Below are positions 17,772 through 27,519 of a stretch of 60,560 nt of DNA, in pieces. The position numbers and the translations under genes are program-made. Position 1 is the stretch's first letter, and each line of letters begins with the position of its first letter. The notes under the pieces are model-generated. The model was not told where the DNA came from. It saw only the letters and a program-made list of their open reading frames with translations, and ran no database searches. Source of the DNA: Clostridiales bacterium (GTDB lineage: Bacteria; Bacillota; Clostridia; Christensenellales; CAG-138); the NCBI GenBank assembly GCA_024698505.1, contig JAILRE010000026.1, positions 1 through 60,560 of the forward strand, given 5' to 3'.

Positions 17772-19073
17772 ATGATCGAAGAATTAAAAAACACCGCTAA
17801 AAAGGCGATAGACGCTCTTGTAAATGAGGGCGCGGACAAGGCTTCTGCTAGCGTTTCCAAATCCATCACTCATGAATTCAACGTGGACGGCGGCGAATTC
17901 AGCCTCTTCCGTACGCTCTTCGACAAGAAGCTCGTCATGGAGTGTCTTAAGGAGGGCCGCAAGGGCACCGACAGCCGCAACCGCTATGACGACGAGTCGA
18001 TAAAGGACTCCGCAAAGAGCTGCATGGAGTCCGCCGCCTCCTCCACACCGGACGAGGCCTGGGATATCGCTCCCAAGGGCGTGAACGAGGATTTCGTTCT
18101 GGGCGAGATAAAGCCCGATACCGACAGGTTCTTTTTCCGCTGCAGGGAGCTCGTGGACGATATTAAGGCCCGCTTCCCCCAAATAATGCTGGAGCAGATG
18201 ATCATGAGCCATAAGGAGGTGCTCTCCGCAAGGGCTAATTCCAACGGCGTGCTCTTTTCCACGCATCAGGGCAGTTATCAGGTCATGCTCATGTTCAGCG
18301 GGCACGAGGGCGACAAGGCCTCCTCGTTCTTCGTATCGCAGGCCGCTTCCTACGATCTCGATAAGCCCTTCATAGAGCTCGGCTCGCTGGCCGCGGATCT
18401 CGGGAATGTCGAAAAGCAGATCGAGACCACGCCAGTTCAGGGCAAATTCGAGGGCACTATGGTCCTCATGCCCTCCTGCACGGCGGAGCTCGTGGGCGCG
18501 CTCGTTTCGAGCTTTGCTTCCGATACGGCGCTGCTCTCCGGCACGAGCCCGTGGAAGGACAGCCTCGGCGAGATGGTGGCGGACGAGCGCGTGACGATAA
18601 GCCTTGCGCCGCTCGACGAGCGCATCGTCTGCGGCAAGCGCGTGACGAGCGAGGATTTCCGCGCCGAGAACTTCGACGTCATAAAGGACGGCAGGCTCAA
18701 CGCCTTCTGCATGAGCCTCTACGGAGCGAACAAGCTCGGCCTCAAGAGGGGCGGCAACGACAGCGAAAACCTTGTTATCGCTCCGGGCGATAAGAGCATA
18801 GAGGAGATAATCGCCTCCATCGACAAAGGCATACTCGTTGGGCGCTTCTCCGGCGGACAGCCCTCCTCCAACGGCGATTTCTCCGGCGTTGCCAAGAACA
18901 GCTTTATCATCGAGAACGGAAAGATCGGCTTCGCCCTCTCCGAGACCATGATCAGCGGCAACATGGCCGCCATGCTGAAGAACCTTCGTGCCATATCGAA
19001 GGAGCAGGTGGCGGACGGCTCCACAGTGCTTCCCTTCATGGCCTTCGACGGCATCACGATCTCCGGCCAGTAA
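17772..19073 (+). CDS. tldE: TldE/PmbA-type subunit of the TldD/E protease
   Basis: This 433-residue protein is a TldD paralogue of the PmbA/TldE class. It lacks the HExxxH motif and has instead the smooth family framework, with GTMVLMPSCTAELVGALVSS aligned to the position of the metal motif, and a C-terminal SSNGDFSGVAKNSFIIENG block typical of PmbA. It is the non-catalytic partner that builds the closed chamber with TldD. AAGGAGGACAG precedes the ATG. A terminator follows 15 bp after the stop. Confidence 0.92.
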   Translation: MIEELKNTAKKAIDALVNEGADKASASVSKSITHEFNVDGGEFSLFRTLFDKKLVMECLKEGRKGTDSRNRYDDESIKDSAKSCMESAASSTPDEAWDIAPKGVNEDFVLGEIKPDTDRFFFRCRELVDDIKARFPQIMLEQMIMSHKEVLSARANSNGVLFSTHQGSYQVMLMFSGHEGDKASSFFVSQAASYDLDKPFIELGSLAADLGNVEKQIETTPVQGKFEGTMVLMPSCTAELVGALVSSFASDTALLSGTSPWKDSLGEMVADERVTISLAPLDERIVCGKRVTSEDFRAENFDVIKDGRLNAFCMSLYGANKLGLKRGGNDSENLVIAPGDKSIEEIIASIDKGILVGRFSGGQPSSNGDFSGVAKNSFIIENGKIGFALSETMISGNMAAMLKNLRAISKEQVADGSTVLPFMAFDGITISGQ

Positions 19074-19088
19074 CAGAACCGAATAAAA

Positions 19089-19124
19089 AACCTGACGGGA
19101 GGACTGTCCCCCTGTCAGGTTTTT
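19089..19124 (+). terminator. Terminator of tldD-tldE
   Basis: The stem aacctgac / gtcaggtt with inner GGG/CCC is followed by TTTTTG. Confidence 0.82.
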
Positions 19125-19137
19125 GTAAGAACAAAAG

Positions 19138-19162
19138 AAGCCCCGGGGTAGCCCCGGGGCTT
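19138..19162 (-). terminator. Terminator of groESL
   Basis: An 11-bp perfect stem (aagccccgggg / ccccggggctt) with a three-base loop is followed on the minus strand by CTTTTGTT. It lies 16 bp after the groEL stop. Confidence 0.85.
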
Positions 19163-19177
19163 TCAATCATTTATTCA

Positions 19178-20815
<1,638 letters not shown>

Positions 20816-20823
20816 CTAAGATA

Positions 20824-21111
20824 TCAGTCCTCGACGACTGCGAGGATATCGTTCTGACGGACGATGATGTATTCCGTGCCGTCCACCTTGACTTCTGTGC
20901 CCGCGTACTTGGAATAGAACACCCTGTCGCCGGGCTTGACGAGCATCGTGATCTCCTTACCGTCTACGACGCCGCCCGGGCCTACCGCGATGACTTCCGC
21001 CATCTGGGGCTTTTCCTTCGCGTTGCCGGCGAGGATGAACCCGGAAGCGGTGGTCTCCTCAGCCTCGAGAGACTTAATGACGACTCTGTCAGAAAGCGGT
21101 CTCAGTTTCAT
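20824..21111 (-). CDS. groES: Co-chaperonin GroES (10 kDa)
   Basis: The product has 95 residues starting MKLRPLSDRVVIK. It has the mobile-loop region ETTASGFILAGNAKEKPQ and the usual ending EYIIVRQNDILAVVED. The start is the ATG at 21111, with AGGAGG nine bases upstream; the longer open frame upstream overlaps the CIRCE leader and is not used. It caps the GroEL ring. It is the first gene of the CIRCE-controlled operon. Confidence 0.98.
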   Translation of the reverse strand: MKLRPLSDRVVIKSLEAEETTASGFILAGNAKEKPQMAEVIAVGPGGVVDGKEITMLVKPGDRVFYSKYAGTEVKVDGTEYIIVRQNDILAVVED

Positions 21112-21242
21112 AGTGCATTTCCTCCTATTGTGAATAAAAGATGTTTGATCTCGTTTCCCCTTTCGGGGCGCCTTCCATAGGGATGATATCCCTTTTCTGC
21201 CGGAATTATTATCGGCGGGGCTGGGAAGACGGCCGCCCGTGT

Positions 21243-21269
21243 TTAGCACTCAACACATAGGAGTGCTAA
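21243..21269 (-). promoter_or_regulatory. CIRCE operator (HrcA binding site)
   Basis: TTAGCACTC (21243-21251), nine bases, GAGTGCTAA (21261-21269): an exact match to the CIRCE consensus. It lies just downstream of the promoter, so HrcA bound here would repress groESL until heat stress. Confidence 0.98.
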
Positions 21270-21277
21270 CAAAGCAT

Positions 21278-21306
21278 ATTATATGCCGTATGCCCCTATG
21301 TGTCAA
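21278..21306 (-). promoter_or_regulatory. Sigma-A promoter of groESL
   Basis: On the minus strand a perfect TTGACA (21301-21306) and a perfect TATAAT (21278-21283) have a 17-bp spacer. The predicted start point falls at the edge of CIRCE. Confidence 0.93.
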
Positions 21307-21377
21307 CACTTGGAAGGGGTATAGACAGAATATATTTGAAGGCAGATAATATATTGTAAAAAACCTAAATCAGTCTA

Positions 21378-21406
21378 TTGCCAAATAACGGGAATGCTAT
21401 TATACT
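21378..21406 (+). promoter_or_regulatory. Promoter of the ABC exporter leader
   Basis: TTGCCA (21378-21383) and TATACT (21401-21406) have a 17-bp spacer and lie about 33 bp before the leader ORF. Confidence 0.7.
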
Positions 21407-21438
21407 GTATAAGAAATTTCACGAAAGGAGGCCGCAAA

Positions 21439-21513
21439 ATGAACAAATTGAGGAATTATTCTCGCGCAGATGAATTTGCCCGATGGGGATACGTGCGGCC
21501 TGCCGCGATTTGA
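21439..21513 (+). CDS. 24-residue leader peptide before the ABC exporter
   Basis: An ATG preceded by a near-perfect GAAAGGAGG opens a 24-codon ORF, MNKLRNYSRADEFARW plus GYVRPAAI, ending at TGA 21513. It is followed after 25 bp by an intrinsic terminator and then by the ribosome-binding site of the exporter. The layout (promoter, strong site, very short ORF, terminator, drug-type ABC pair) matches leader-peptide attenuators such as bmrB before bmrCD. The last codons overlap a small hairpin (gcggcctgccgc). Stalling of a ribosome on this ORF could prevent the terminator from forming; that is inference. Confidence 0.65.
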   Translation: MNKLRNYSRADEFARWGYVRPAAI

Positions 21514-21538
21514 TCGCATCAGTATAAGTACGTTTTCG

Positions 21539-21566
21539 GCCACGGGCATACCCGTGGCTTTTATTG
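21539..21566 (+). terminator. Attenuator terminator before the ABC exporter
   Basis: An 8-bp stem, gccacggg (21539-21546) and cccgtggc (21551-21558), has a four-base loop and a TTTTATT tail. It ends four bases before the GGAGG of the first exporter gene, so it can act as transcription attenuator of the operon. Confidence 0.85.
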
Positions 21567-21578
21567 TATGGAGGACTT

Positions 21579-23471
21579 ATGGAAGTCAAGAAGAAGAAAA
21601 AGAAGAAGGGCGGGGAGGAAGCTCCCGAAAAGCGCCCCGTTAATTATAAGCTCGTCAGGCGCATAATGCGCGGGACTGGGAAGTATTTCGTTATCTCCGC
21701 GCTGGGGCTCATATTCGCCATAGTTACCGCGTACCTCGTTCCGATCGTGACGAGCTTCACGATCGACTACGTGCTCCTTCCCTATGCGGAGGAGGGCTAT
21801 CAGGCGGGCAAGCTGGCAATGCCTCAGTTTATAATGAACTGGATCGAGTCCGTCGGCGGCAGGGAATTCCTTATTAAGCACCTGTACGTAATGGCGCTCG
21901 CGCTCGTATTCATGACCGCAATAAACGCGTTCTCGACCTACCTTCGCCGCAGCTACATAGCCTACGCCGGCGAGGGCATATCGAAGAACCTCAGGGACGA
22001 TCTTTACGGGCATCTTGCGAACCTTCCCTTCGACTATCACAAGCACGTTTCCACGGGCGACCTCGTGCAGAGGTGCACTTCGGACGTCGATACTGTAAGA
22101 AGGTTCATTCAGAACGAGCTGCTCGAAATAATAAGGACGGTGCTGATGGTCGTCATTGCGGCGGTCATAATGCTCGGCATCGATCCCAAGCTCACGCTGT
22201 GGTCGGTCATACTCATGCCGATACTCGCGCTGTCGTCCTTCGTCTACTTCAAGGCGGTCAAGACGAGCTTCGGCGAGGCGGACGAATCCGAGGGCAAGCT
22301 CTCTGCCGCCATTCAGGAGAACCTGACCGGCGTGAGAGTCGTCAGGGCGTTCGGCCAGCAGAAGCGCGAGCTCGATAATTTCACCGAGAAGAACGCCGAT
22401 TACAGGAAGAAGAACCTCAAGCTGACCTATCTCATGGCCTATTACTGGAGCGCGTCCGACGCCGTCGGCTACCTTCAGATACTCATTTCGCTCTGCGTCG
22501 GCGTGTATTTCACCATCAAGGGCAGGATCTCCGTCGGCGAAATGCTGGTGTTCGTTTCGTACACCTCCATGCTCACGTGGCCCGTCCGTCAGCTCGGCCG
22601 CATACTTGCCGACCTCGGCAAGGCTTCCGTTTCCCTCGGGCGTATCGACGAGATACTCTCCGCACCCCTTGAGACGGAGCCCGGCCGCGCGCTCACCCCG
22701 AAGATAGAGGGCAGCGTCGAGTTCCGCCACGTCGATTTCGGCTATGAAGACGGCACGGATCTCGTGCTGAAGGATATCAGCTTCAAGGCGAAGAAGGGCG
22801 AGACGGTCGCCATACTCGGCTCCACGGGCAGCGGCAAGTCCAGCCTCGTGCAGCTGCTGCAGAGGCTCTACACCTGCAATTCGGGCGAGATACTGATAGA
22901 CGGCGTAAACATCAACGATATCGAGCGCCATCATCTGAGGCGCAGCATCGGCATAGTCCTTCAGGAGCCGTTCCTATATTCGAGGACGATACTCGAGAAC
23001 ATCAGGATAGTCGATCCCGAAGCCTCCGAGGAGCGCGTGTTCGAAGCCGCGAGGATAGCCGCCATACACGACGTCGTACAGGGCTTTGAGAAGGGCTACG
23101 ACACGGTCGTGGGCGAGAGGGGCGTCACCCTTTCGGGCGGGCAGAAGCAGCGCGTGGCGATCGCCAGGATGCTCATGCAGGACGCTCCCATAATCATACT
23201 CGACGACTCGATGAGCGCCGTCGATACCGAGACGGACGCCGCCATAAGGGACGCTCTGAACGGCAGAAGGGACAGCTGCACCACGTTCATAATCTCGCAC
23301 CGCATTACGACGCTCTGCCGCGCGGACAAGATACTCGTTCTCGAGCACGGCAGGCTCGTTCAGCAGGGCACCCACGATGAGCTTATCAGGCAGGACGGCC
23401 TTTATAAGCGCATCGCGGACATCCAGAACATGCTGGAGGATGAATTCACCGAAGAGGGAGGTGAAGCGTAA
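21579..23471 (+). CDS. ABC exporter half-transporter with degenerate Walker B (BmrC/TM287-like)
   Basis: The product has 630 residues: a Lys-rich N-terminus, six membrane helices and an ATPase domain. Walker A is GSTGSGKSS, signature LSGGQKQR, and the segment after Walker B reads IIILDDSMSAVD, with Asp in place of the catalytic Glu. This marks it as the subunit with the degenerate ATP site of a heterodimeric exporter. I chose ATG 21579 because GGAGG lies just before it; the in-frame TTG at 21564 falls inside the attenuator tail. The stop overlaps the partner start by one base. Confidence 0.9.
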   Translation: MEVKKKKKKKGGEEAPEKRPVNYKLVRRIMRGTGKYFVISALGLIFAIVTAYLVPIVTSFTIDYVLLPYAEEGYQAGKLAMPQFIMNWIESVGGREFLIKHLYVMALALVFMTAINAFSTYLRRSYIAYAGEGISKNLRDDLYGHLANLPFDYHKHVSTGDLVQRCTSDVDTVRRFIQNELLEIIRTVLMVVIAAVIMLGIDPKLTLWSVILMPILALSSFVYFKAVKTSFGEADESEGKLSAAIQENLTGVRVVRAFGQQKRELDNFTEKNADYRKKNLKLTYLMAYYWSASDAVGYLQILISLCVGVYFTIKGRISVGEMLVFVSYTSMLTWPVRQLGRILADLGKASVSLGRIDEILSAPLETEPGRALTPKIEGSVEFRHVDFGYEDGTDLVLKDISFKAKKGETVAILGSTGSGKSSLVQLLQRLYTCNSGEILIDGVNINDIERHHLRRSIGIVLQEPFLYSRTILENIRIVDPEASEERVFEAARIAAIHDVVQGFEKGYDTVVGERGVTLSGGQKQRVAIARMLMQDAPIIILDDSMSAVDTETDAAIRDALNGRRDSCTTFIISHRITTLCRADKILVLEHGRLVQQGTHDELIRQDGLYKRIADIQNMLEDEFTEEGGEA

Positions 23472-25327
23472 TGGAAGATGAAATGACCACTTCCGCACTC
23501 GAAGAGAAGGAGTTCGACCAAAAAGTCGATTTCAACATCTGGAAGAGGCTTATAAAATACGCCCTCCGTTCGAAGGGCACTCTCATATTCGTCATAGCGG
23601 CGAACATACTCGTCGCCGCGGTCGACATAATGTATCCGCTGCTTTCCCGCTACGCGATAGACAACATAATCGCGGGCTCGCATACCGAAAGGATACTTCC
23701 CTTCGCGATAGTCTACGCGGTGCTCATCGTCATACAGGGCCTCGGCGTTATGGGCTTTATAAAGGGCTCCGGAAGGATGGAGATGAACATCGCCTACGAC
23801 ATAAGGCAGGACGCCTTCAAGAAGCTCCAGGAGCTTCCGTTCTCCTACTACGATAAGACGGCCGTCGGCTACATAATGGCGCGCATGGTCAGCGATATCG
23901 GCAGGCTGAGCGAGCTCATCGCATGGAGCGTAGTCGACATACTCTGGTCGGGCGCTTACGTTGTGGGCATCATCATAATAATGCTCACGCTCAACTGGAA
24001 GCTCGCGCTGATGGTTATAGTCGTGATGCCGCCTCTTGCCGTTATCTGCGTCTACTTCCAGAAGAAGATACTGAAGCACTACCGCGACGTCAGGAAGCAG
24101 AACTCCAAGATCACGGGCGCTCTCAACGAGGGCATAATGGGCGCCGTCACCACGAAGACGCTCGTCCGCGAGGAGAAGAACACCGAGGAATTCAGAGCCG
24201 AGACGGGCAGGATGCGCAAGTCCGCCATAAGGGCGGCGGTGCTCTCCGCCATGTTCACCCCGATAGTCATGTGCCTCGGCGCGATAGGCACTGGCCTCGC
24301 GCTGTACGCGGGCGGCATGAGCGTCGCGGGGAAGCTTGCGATAATCGGCGTCATAACCGTCGGCACGCTCAGCACCTTCATATCGTACTCAACGGGCATA
24401 TTCGATCCCATCCAGCAGCTTGCGGGCATATTCGCCGAGATGCAGAGCGCCCAGGCGAGCGCCGAGCGCGTCATCTCGCTCGTCGACACCCCCTGCGAGA
24501 TCGTCGATTCGGACGAGGTCGTCAAAAAGTACGGCGACAGCTTCTATCCCAAGCGCGAGAATTGGGAGGACATAAAGGGCGACGTGAAGTTCGAGGACGT
24601 CAGCTTCGCCTATAAGGAGGGCGAAAAGGTGCTCTCCCACTTCGATCTTGAAGTCAAGGCCGGCCAGACCATAGCCCTCGTTGGCGAAACGGGCGCCGGC
24701 AAGAGCACGATCGTCAACCTCGTCTGCCGCTTCTACGAGCCGACCGAGGGCCGCATACTGATCGACGGCGTCGATTACCGCGAGCGCAGTCAGCTCTGGC
24801 TGCAGGACAGGCTGGGCTACGTGCTCCAGCAGCCGCATCTGTTCTCCACCACGATCAAGGAGAACATCCGCTACGGCAGGCCCGAAGCCACCGACGAGGA
24901 GGTCTGCGCGGCGGCAAGGCTCGTCCACGCCGAGGAGTTCATACTCAAGCAGGAGAAAGGCTACGATACCGAGGTGGGCGAGGGCGGCGCAAGGCTCTCC
25001 ACCGGCCAGAAGCAGCTCATCTCCTTCGCAAGGGTAATACTCGCCGATCCGCGCATTTTCGTGCTCGACGAGGCCACGAGCTCCATCGATACCGAGACCG
25101 AGCAGCTTATCCAGCACGCGATAACAAAGGTGCTCGAGAACAGGACGAGCTTCATAGTCGCTCACCGTCTCTCGACGATCCGCTCCGCGGACAGGATACT
25201 CGTGATAAGGGATGGCAAGATCACCGAATCCGGCACGCATAGGGAGCTTCTGAAGCTTCGCGGCTACTATTACGATCTCTACACCACCCAGTTCAGAAAG
25301 GACGCGCTCTCCGATATACTGAACTGA
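23471..25327 (+). CDS. ABC exporter half-transporter, catalytic partner (BmrD/TM288-like)
   Basis: The product has 618 residues with six helices and an ATPase domain. Walker A is GETGAGKST, Walker B FVLDEATSSID with the catalytic Glu, and the H-loop IVAHRLST. The signature is LSTGQKQL rather than LSGGQ. Its altered signature and the partner's Asp together form the degenerate site, exactly as in TM287/288-type exporters. It overlaps the first gene (TAATG) and ends before a strong terminator. Substrates of such heterodimers include drugs and peptides; none is shown here. Confidence 0.9.
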   Translation: MEDEMTTSALEEKEFDQKVDFNIWKRLIKYALRSKGTLIFVIAANILVAAVDIMYPLLSRYAIDNIIAGSHTERILPFAIVYAVLIVIQGLGVMGFIKGSGRMEMNIAYDIRQDAFKKLQELPFSYYDKTAVGYIMARMVSDIGRLSELIAWSVVDILWSGAYVVGIIIIMLTLNWKLALMVIVVMPPLAVICVYFQKKILKHYRDVRKQNSKITGALNEGIMGAVTTKTLVREEKNTEEFRAETGRMRKSAIRAAVLSAMFTPIVMCLGAIGTGLALYAGGMSVAGKLAIIGVITVGTLSTFISYSTGIFDPIQQLAGIFAEMQSAQASAERVISLVDTPCEIVDSDEVVKKYGDSFYPKRENWEDIKGDVKFEDVSFAYKEGEKVLSHFDLEVKAGQTIALVGETGAGKSTIVNLVCRFYEPTEGRILIDGVDYRERSQLWLQDRLGYVLQQPHLFSTTIKENIRYGRPEATDEEVCAAARLVHAEEFILKQEKGYDTEVGEGGARLSTGQKQLISFARVILADPRIFVLDEATSSIDTETEQLIQHAITKVLENRTSFIVAHRLSTIRSADRILVIRDGKITESGTHRELLKLRGYYYDLYTTQFRKDALSDILN

Positions 25328-25340
25328 AAAAGCAAATAAA

Positions 25341-25376
25341 AAGGACGCTTTGGAGAAGCCCGAAGCGTCCTTTTTT
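25341..25376. terminator. Bidirectional terminator between the exporter and htrA
   Basis: The stem aaggacgctt / aagcgtcctt has extra inner pairs, with six T on the plus strand and A-runs on the other side. It serves the convergent genes. Confidence 0.85.
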
Positions 25377-25384
25377 CGTTATCG

Positions 25385-26578
25385 TCAGAAGTTCCTCTCC
25401 TTGAGGATCACCGTAAGATCGATCGTCTCCTCGCCCCTCTGGACGGTGACGGTGATCTCGTCGCCGATCTTGAACTCGGCTATGCGGATGCGAAGCTCCG
25501 AAGCGCTTGTGACCGCCTGCCCGTTGACCATCGTAATTATATCGTTCACCTGGATGCCGGCCTCCTCCGCGGGGCTGCCCTCCATAACGGTCACTACCTG
25601 GGGATAGGTCTGTGTGGTGAGCATGTTGTAGCCGTAGGATACGGTCTTAGTGCTGACGCCGAGATACGGCCTGCCGGTGACGAAGCCGTGATCCATTATG
25701 TCCGTGATTATCGGAGTCGCAAGATCGATCGGGACCGCATAGCCGAGGCCCTCGATAATGGCGCCGCTCGAGGTGGTGCCGCTGCTCTTGGCGTTGACGA
25801 TGCCGATCAGCGTGCCGTCCGCGCGGAAGAGCGCGCCGCCGGAGTTGCCGCTGTTGATGGCGGCGCTCGTCTGGATGAGCGTCATGCTCTGCCCGTCTAT
25901 GGTGATCTCGCGGTCAAGGCCGCTGATTATGCCGTCCGTAACGGTGTTGGAAAGCTCGCCCAAAGCGTTGCCGATGACGTAAACGTCCTCGCCTATAAGC
26001 AGATCGTTCGAGGAGCCGAGCGTCGCGTAGGGGAACTTGACGTTGTCCAGATCGATCTTCACGACCGCGATATCGGTAACGAAGTCGTTGCCTATGAGCC
26101 TCGCCTTGTACTGCGTGCCGTCGTTGAGGAACACGTATATGTTCGCCGCGCCCTCCACGACGTGATTGCAGGTGACGATGTACCCGTCTTCGGTAATGAG
26201 CACGCCCGAGCCGCTTCCGGCATAGACGTCCTCGGAGCCGTTCATCATCGTGATGTCGATGCTGACGACGGTCTCAACGGCCTTTTTCAGCATCTCGGTC
26301 TTCGGGGTGTTGTGATCGACCTGCGTCCCGCTGTGATCGAGCTTGGAGGAGGAGGTCGGATCCGGCGTGACGGGGACGGAGGTGGGATCCGTCTCGGTAT
26401 TGCCGGGAGCCTGAGTTACGGCCTCGGTGGGGAGCGCCGCATTCTGCCCGCTCCTTGAGAACAGGGAGGAGCCTCCCATCCACATTATAAAGCCGACGGC
26501 GAGCGCGGCCAGTATAAGCACTATCAGCAGGCAGGCGACGAGCGGGCCCGCGGGCATCCTGAATCTTTCGTTGTCCAT
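25385..26578 (-). CDS. htrA: HtrA/DegP-type serine protease, membrane-anchored
   Basis: The product has 397 residues. One N-terminal helix (about 12-34) is followed by a Thr/Pro-rich linker (about 45-95), a trypsin-like domain with catalytic triad H139 (TCNHVV), D169 (TDIAVV) and S246 (GNSGG), and a C-terminal PDZ domain (about 305-395). This is the standard Gram-positive HtrA plan. It degrades misfolded exported proteins at the outer face of the membrane. I start at ATG 26578 (MDNERFRM) because the ribosome-binding site GGAAAGGAAG lies there; the upstream extension is not supported. A two-component system is divergent from it. Confidence 0.93.
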   Translation of the reverse strand: MDNERFRMPAGPLVACLLIVLILAALAVGFIMWMGGSSLFSRSGQNAALPTEAVTQAPGNTETDPTSVPVTPDPTSSSKLDHSGTQVDHNTPKTEMLKKAVETVVSIDITMMNGSEDVYAGSGSGVLITEDGYIVTCNHVVEGAANIYVFLNDGTQYKARLIGNDFVTDIAVVKIDLDNVKFPYATLGSSNDLLIGEDVYVIGNALGELSNTVTDGIISGLDREITIDGQSMTLIQTSAAINSGNSGGALFRADGTLIGIVNAKSSGTTSSGAIIEGLGYAVPIDLATPIITDIMDHGFVTGRPYLGVSTKTVSYGYNMLTTQTYPQVVTVMEGSPAEEAGIQVNDIITMVNGQAVTSASELRIRIAEFKIGDEITVTVQRGEETIDLTVILKERNF

Positions 26579-26631
26579 TCGTATCTTCCTTTCCTTATGA
26601 AGCAAAACGCGCCTCGTATTTGTTTGATAAT

Positions 26632-26659
26632 ATTATAGTCTTTTTTTTTGCAAATGCAA
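26632..26659 (-). promoter_or_regulatory. Promoter of htrA
   Basis: On the minus strand TTGCAT (26654-26659) and TATAAT (26632-26637) have a 16-bp spacer. Confidence 0.55.
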
Positions 26660-26761
26660 TGCCCTCATTGTGAAACAGAAGGCACAAACGATCCCGAAAA
26701 ACGGCAGACCGATGTCATTCAAGTCAATTTGTGGCTAATTCTTGTCAAGTTGCCGAATCGG

Positions 26762-26790
26762 TTGAATAATCCCGCAAGCTGGGTTATAAT
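26762..26790 (+). promoter_or_regulatory. Promoter of the two-component operon
   Basis: TTGAAT (26762-26767) and TATAAT (26785-26790) have a 17-bp spacer; the response regulator starts 22 bp downstream. Confidence 0.75.
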
Positions 26791-26811
26791 GGGTAAAAAG
26801 GAGGACTCGGT

Positions 26812-27519
26812 ATGGGAACGAATCAATTGATACTCATATGCGACGATCAGCATATAATCCACGAAACGCTCGGCGCTTACCTTGCGAACGAGGGCTTTGA
26901 TACCGTCTCCGCATACGACGGGGAGCAGGCCATCGCCATGTTCAATTCGAAAAAGCCCGATCTTATCATACTGGATATAATGATGCCGAAGAAGAACGGC
27001 ATGGACGTCTGCCGTGAGATAAGGCAGACGAGCCATACCCCCATAATCATGCTCACCGCCAAATCCGAGGAGATCGACCGCGTGCTCGGCCTTGAGCTCG
27101 GCGCGGACGATTACATCATAAAGCCCTTCAGCTCCCGCGAGGTCGTGGCGAGGGTAAAGGCCGTGCTCCGCAGATTCAGCCAGCAGCAGGAGGAGCCCAC
27201 CCAGGTAATAAGGTACGGCGGCCTTGAGATCAACATCAACAATTACGACGTCCGTCTCGACGGCGAAAGGCTCCCGCTCACCCCGAAGGAGGTGGAGATA
27301 TTCCAGCTGCTCGCCTCGCATCCCGGCAAGGTCTATTCAAGGGAGAAGATACTCTCGCTCGTCTGGGGCTACGATTATTTCGGCGATACGAGGGCCGTCG
27401 ACACGCAGATAAAGCGCATCAGGCAGAAGCTCCCTCAGGAGGACGTCGGCTGGGCGATAAAGACGGTCTACGGCGTAGGCTACCGCTTCGAGGTTTACAA
27501 CGGCGATGAAGAACAGTAA
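26812..27519 (+). CDS. OmpR/PhoB-family response regulator
   Basis: The product has 235 residues. The receiver domain has the acidic pair D11-D12, phosphoacceptor D55 (LDIMMP) and K104 (IKPF). The C-terminal winged helix carries LTPKEVEIFQLLASHPGKVYSR and the end VYGVGYRFEV. It should bind DNA as a dimer when phosphorylated by the kinase encoded next. It overlaps that gene by 14 bp. It lies divergent from htrA, which is a reasonable target but no operator was identified. Confidence 0.95.
   Translation: MGTNQLILICDDQHIIHETLGAYLANEGFDTVSAYDGEQAIAMFNSKKPDLIILDIMMPKKNGMDVCREIRQTSHTPIIMLTAKSEEIDRVLGLELGADDYIIKPFSSREVVARVKAVLRRFSQQQEEPTQVIRYGGLEININNYDVRLDGERLPLTPKEVEIFQLLASHPGKVYSREKILSLVWGYDYFGDTRAVDTQIKRIRQKLPQEDVGWAIKTVYGVGYRFEVYNGDEEQ

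Noticed and set aside
26648-26830. 60-codon ORF starting MQMQCPHCETEG, like a half zinc ribbon
   Set aside because: It has only one CxxC pair, no ribosome-binding site, overlaps the response-regulator start and contains the regulator's promoter. It may be a remnant but cannot be supported.
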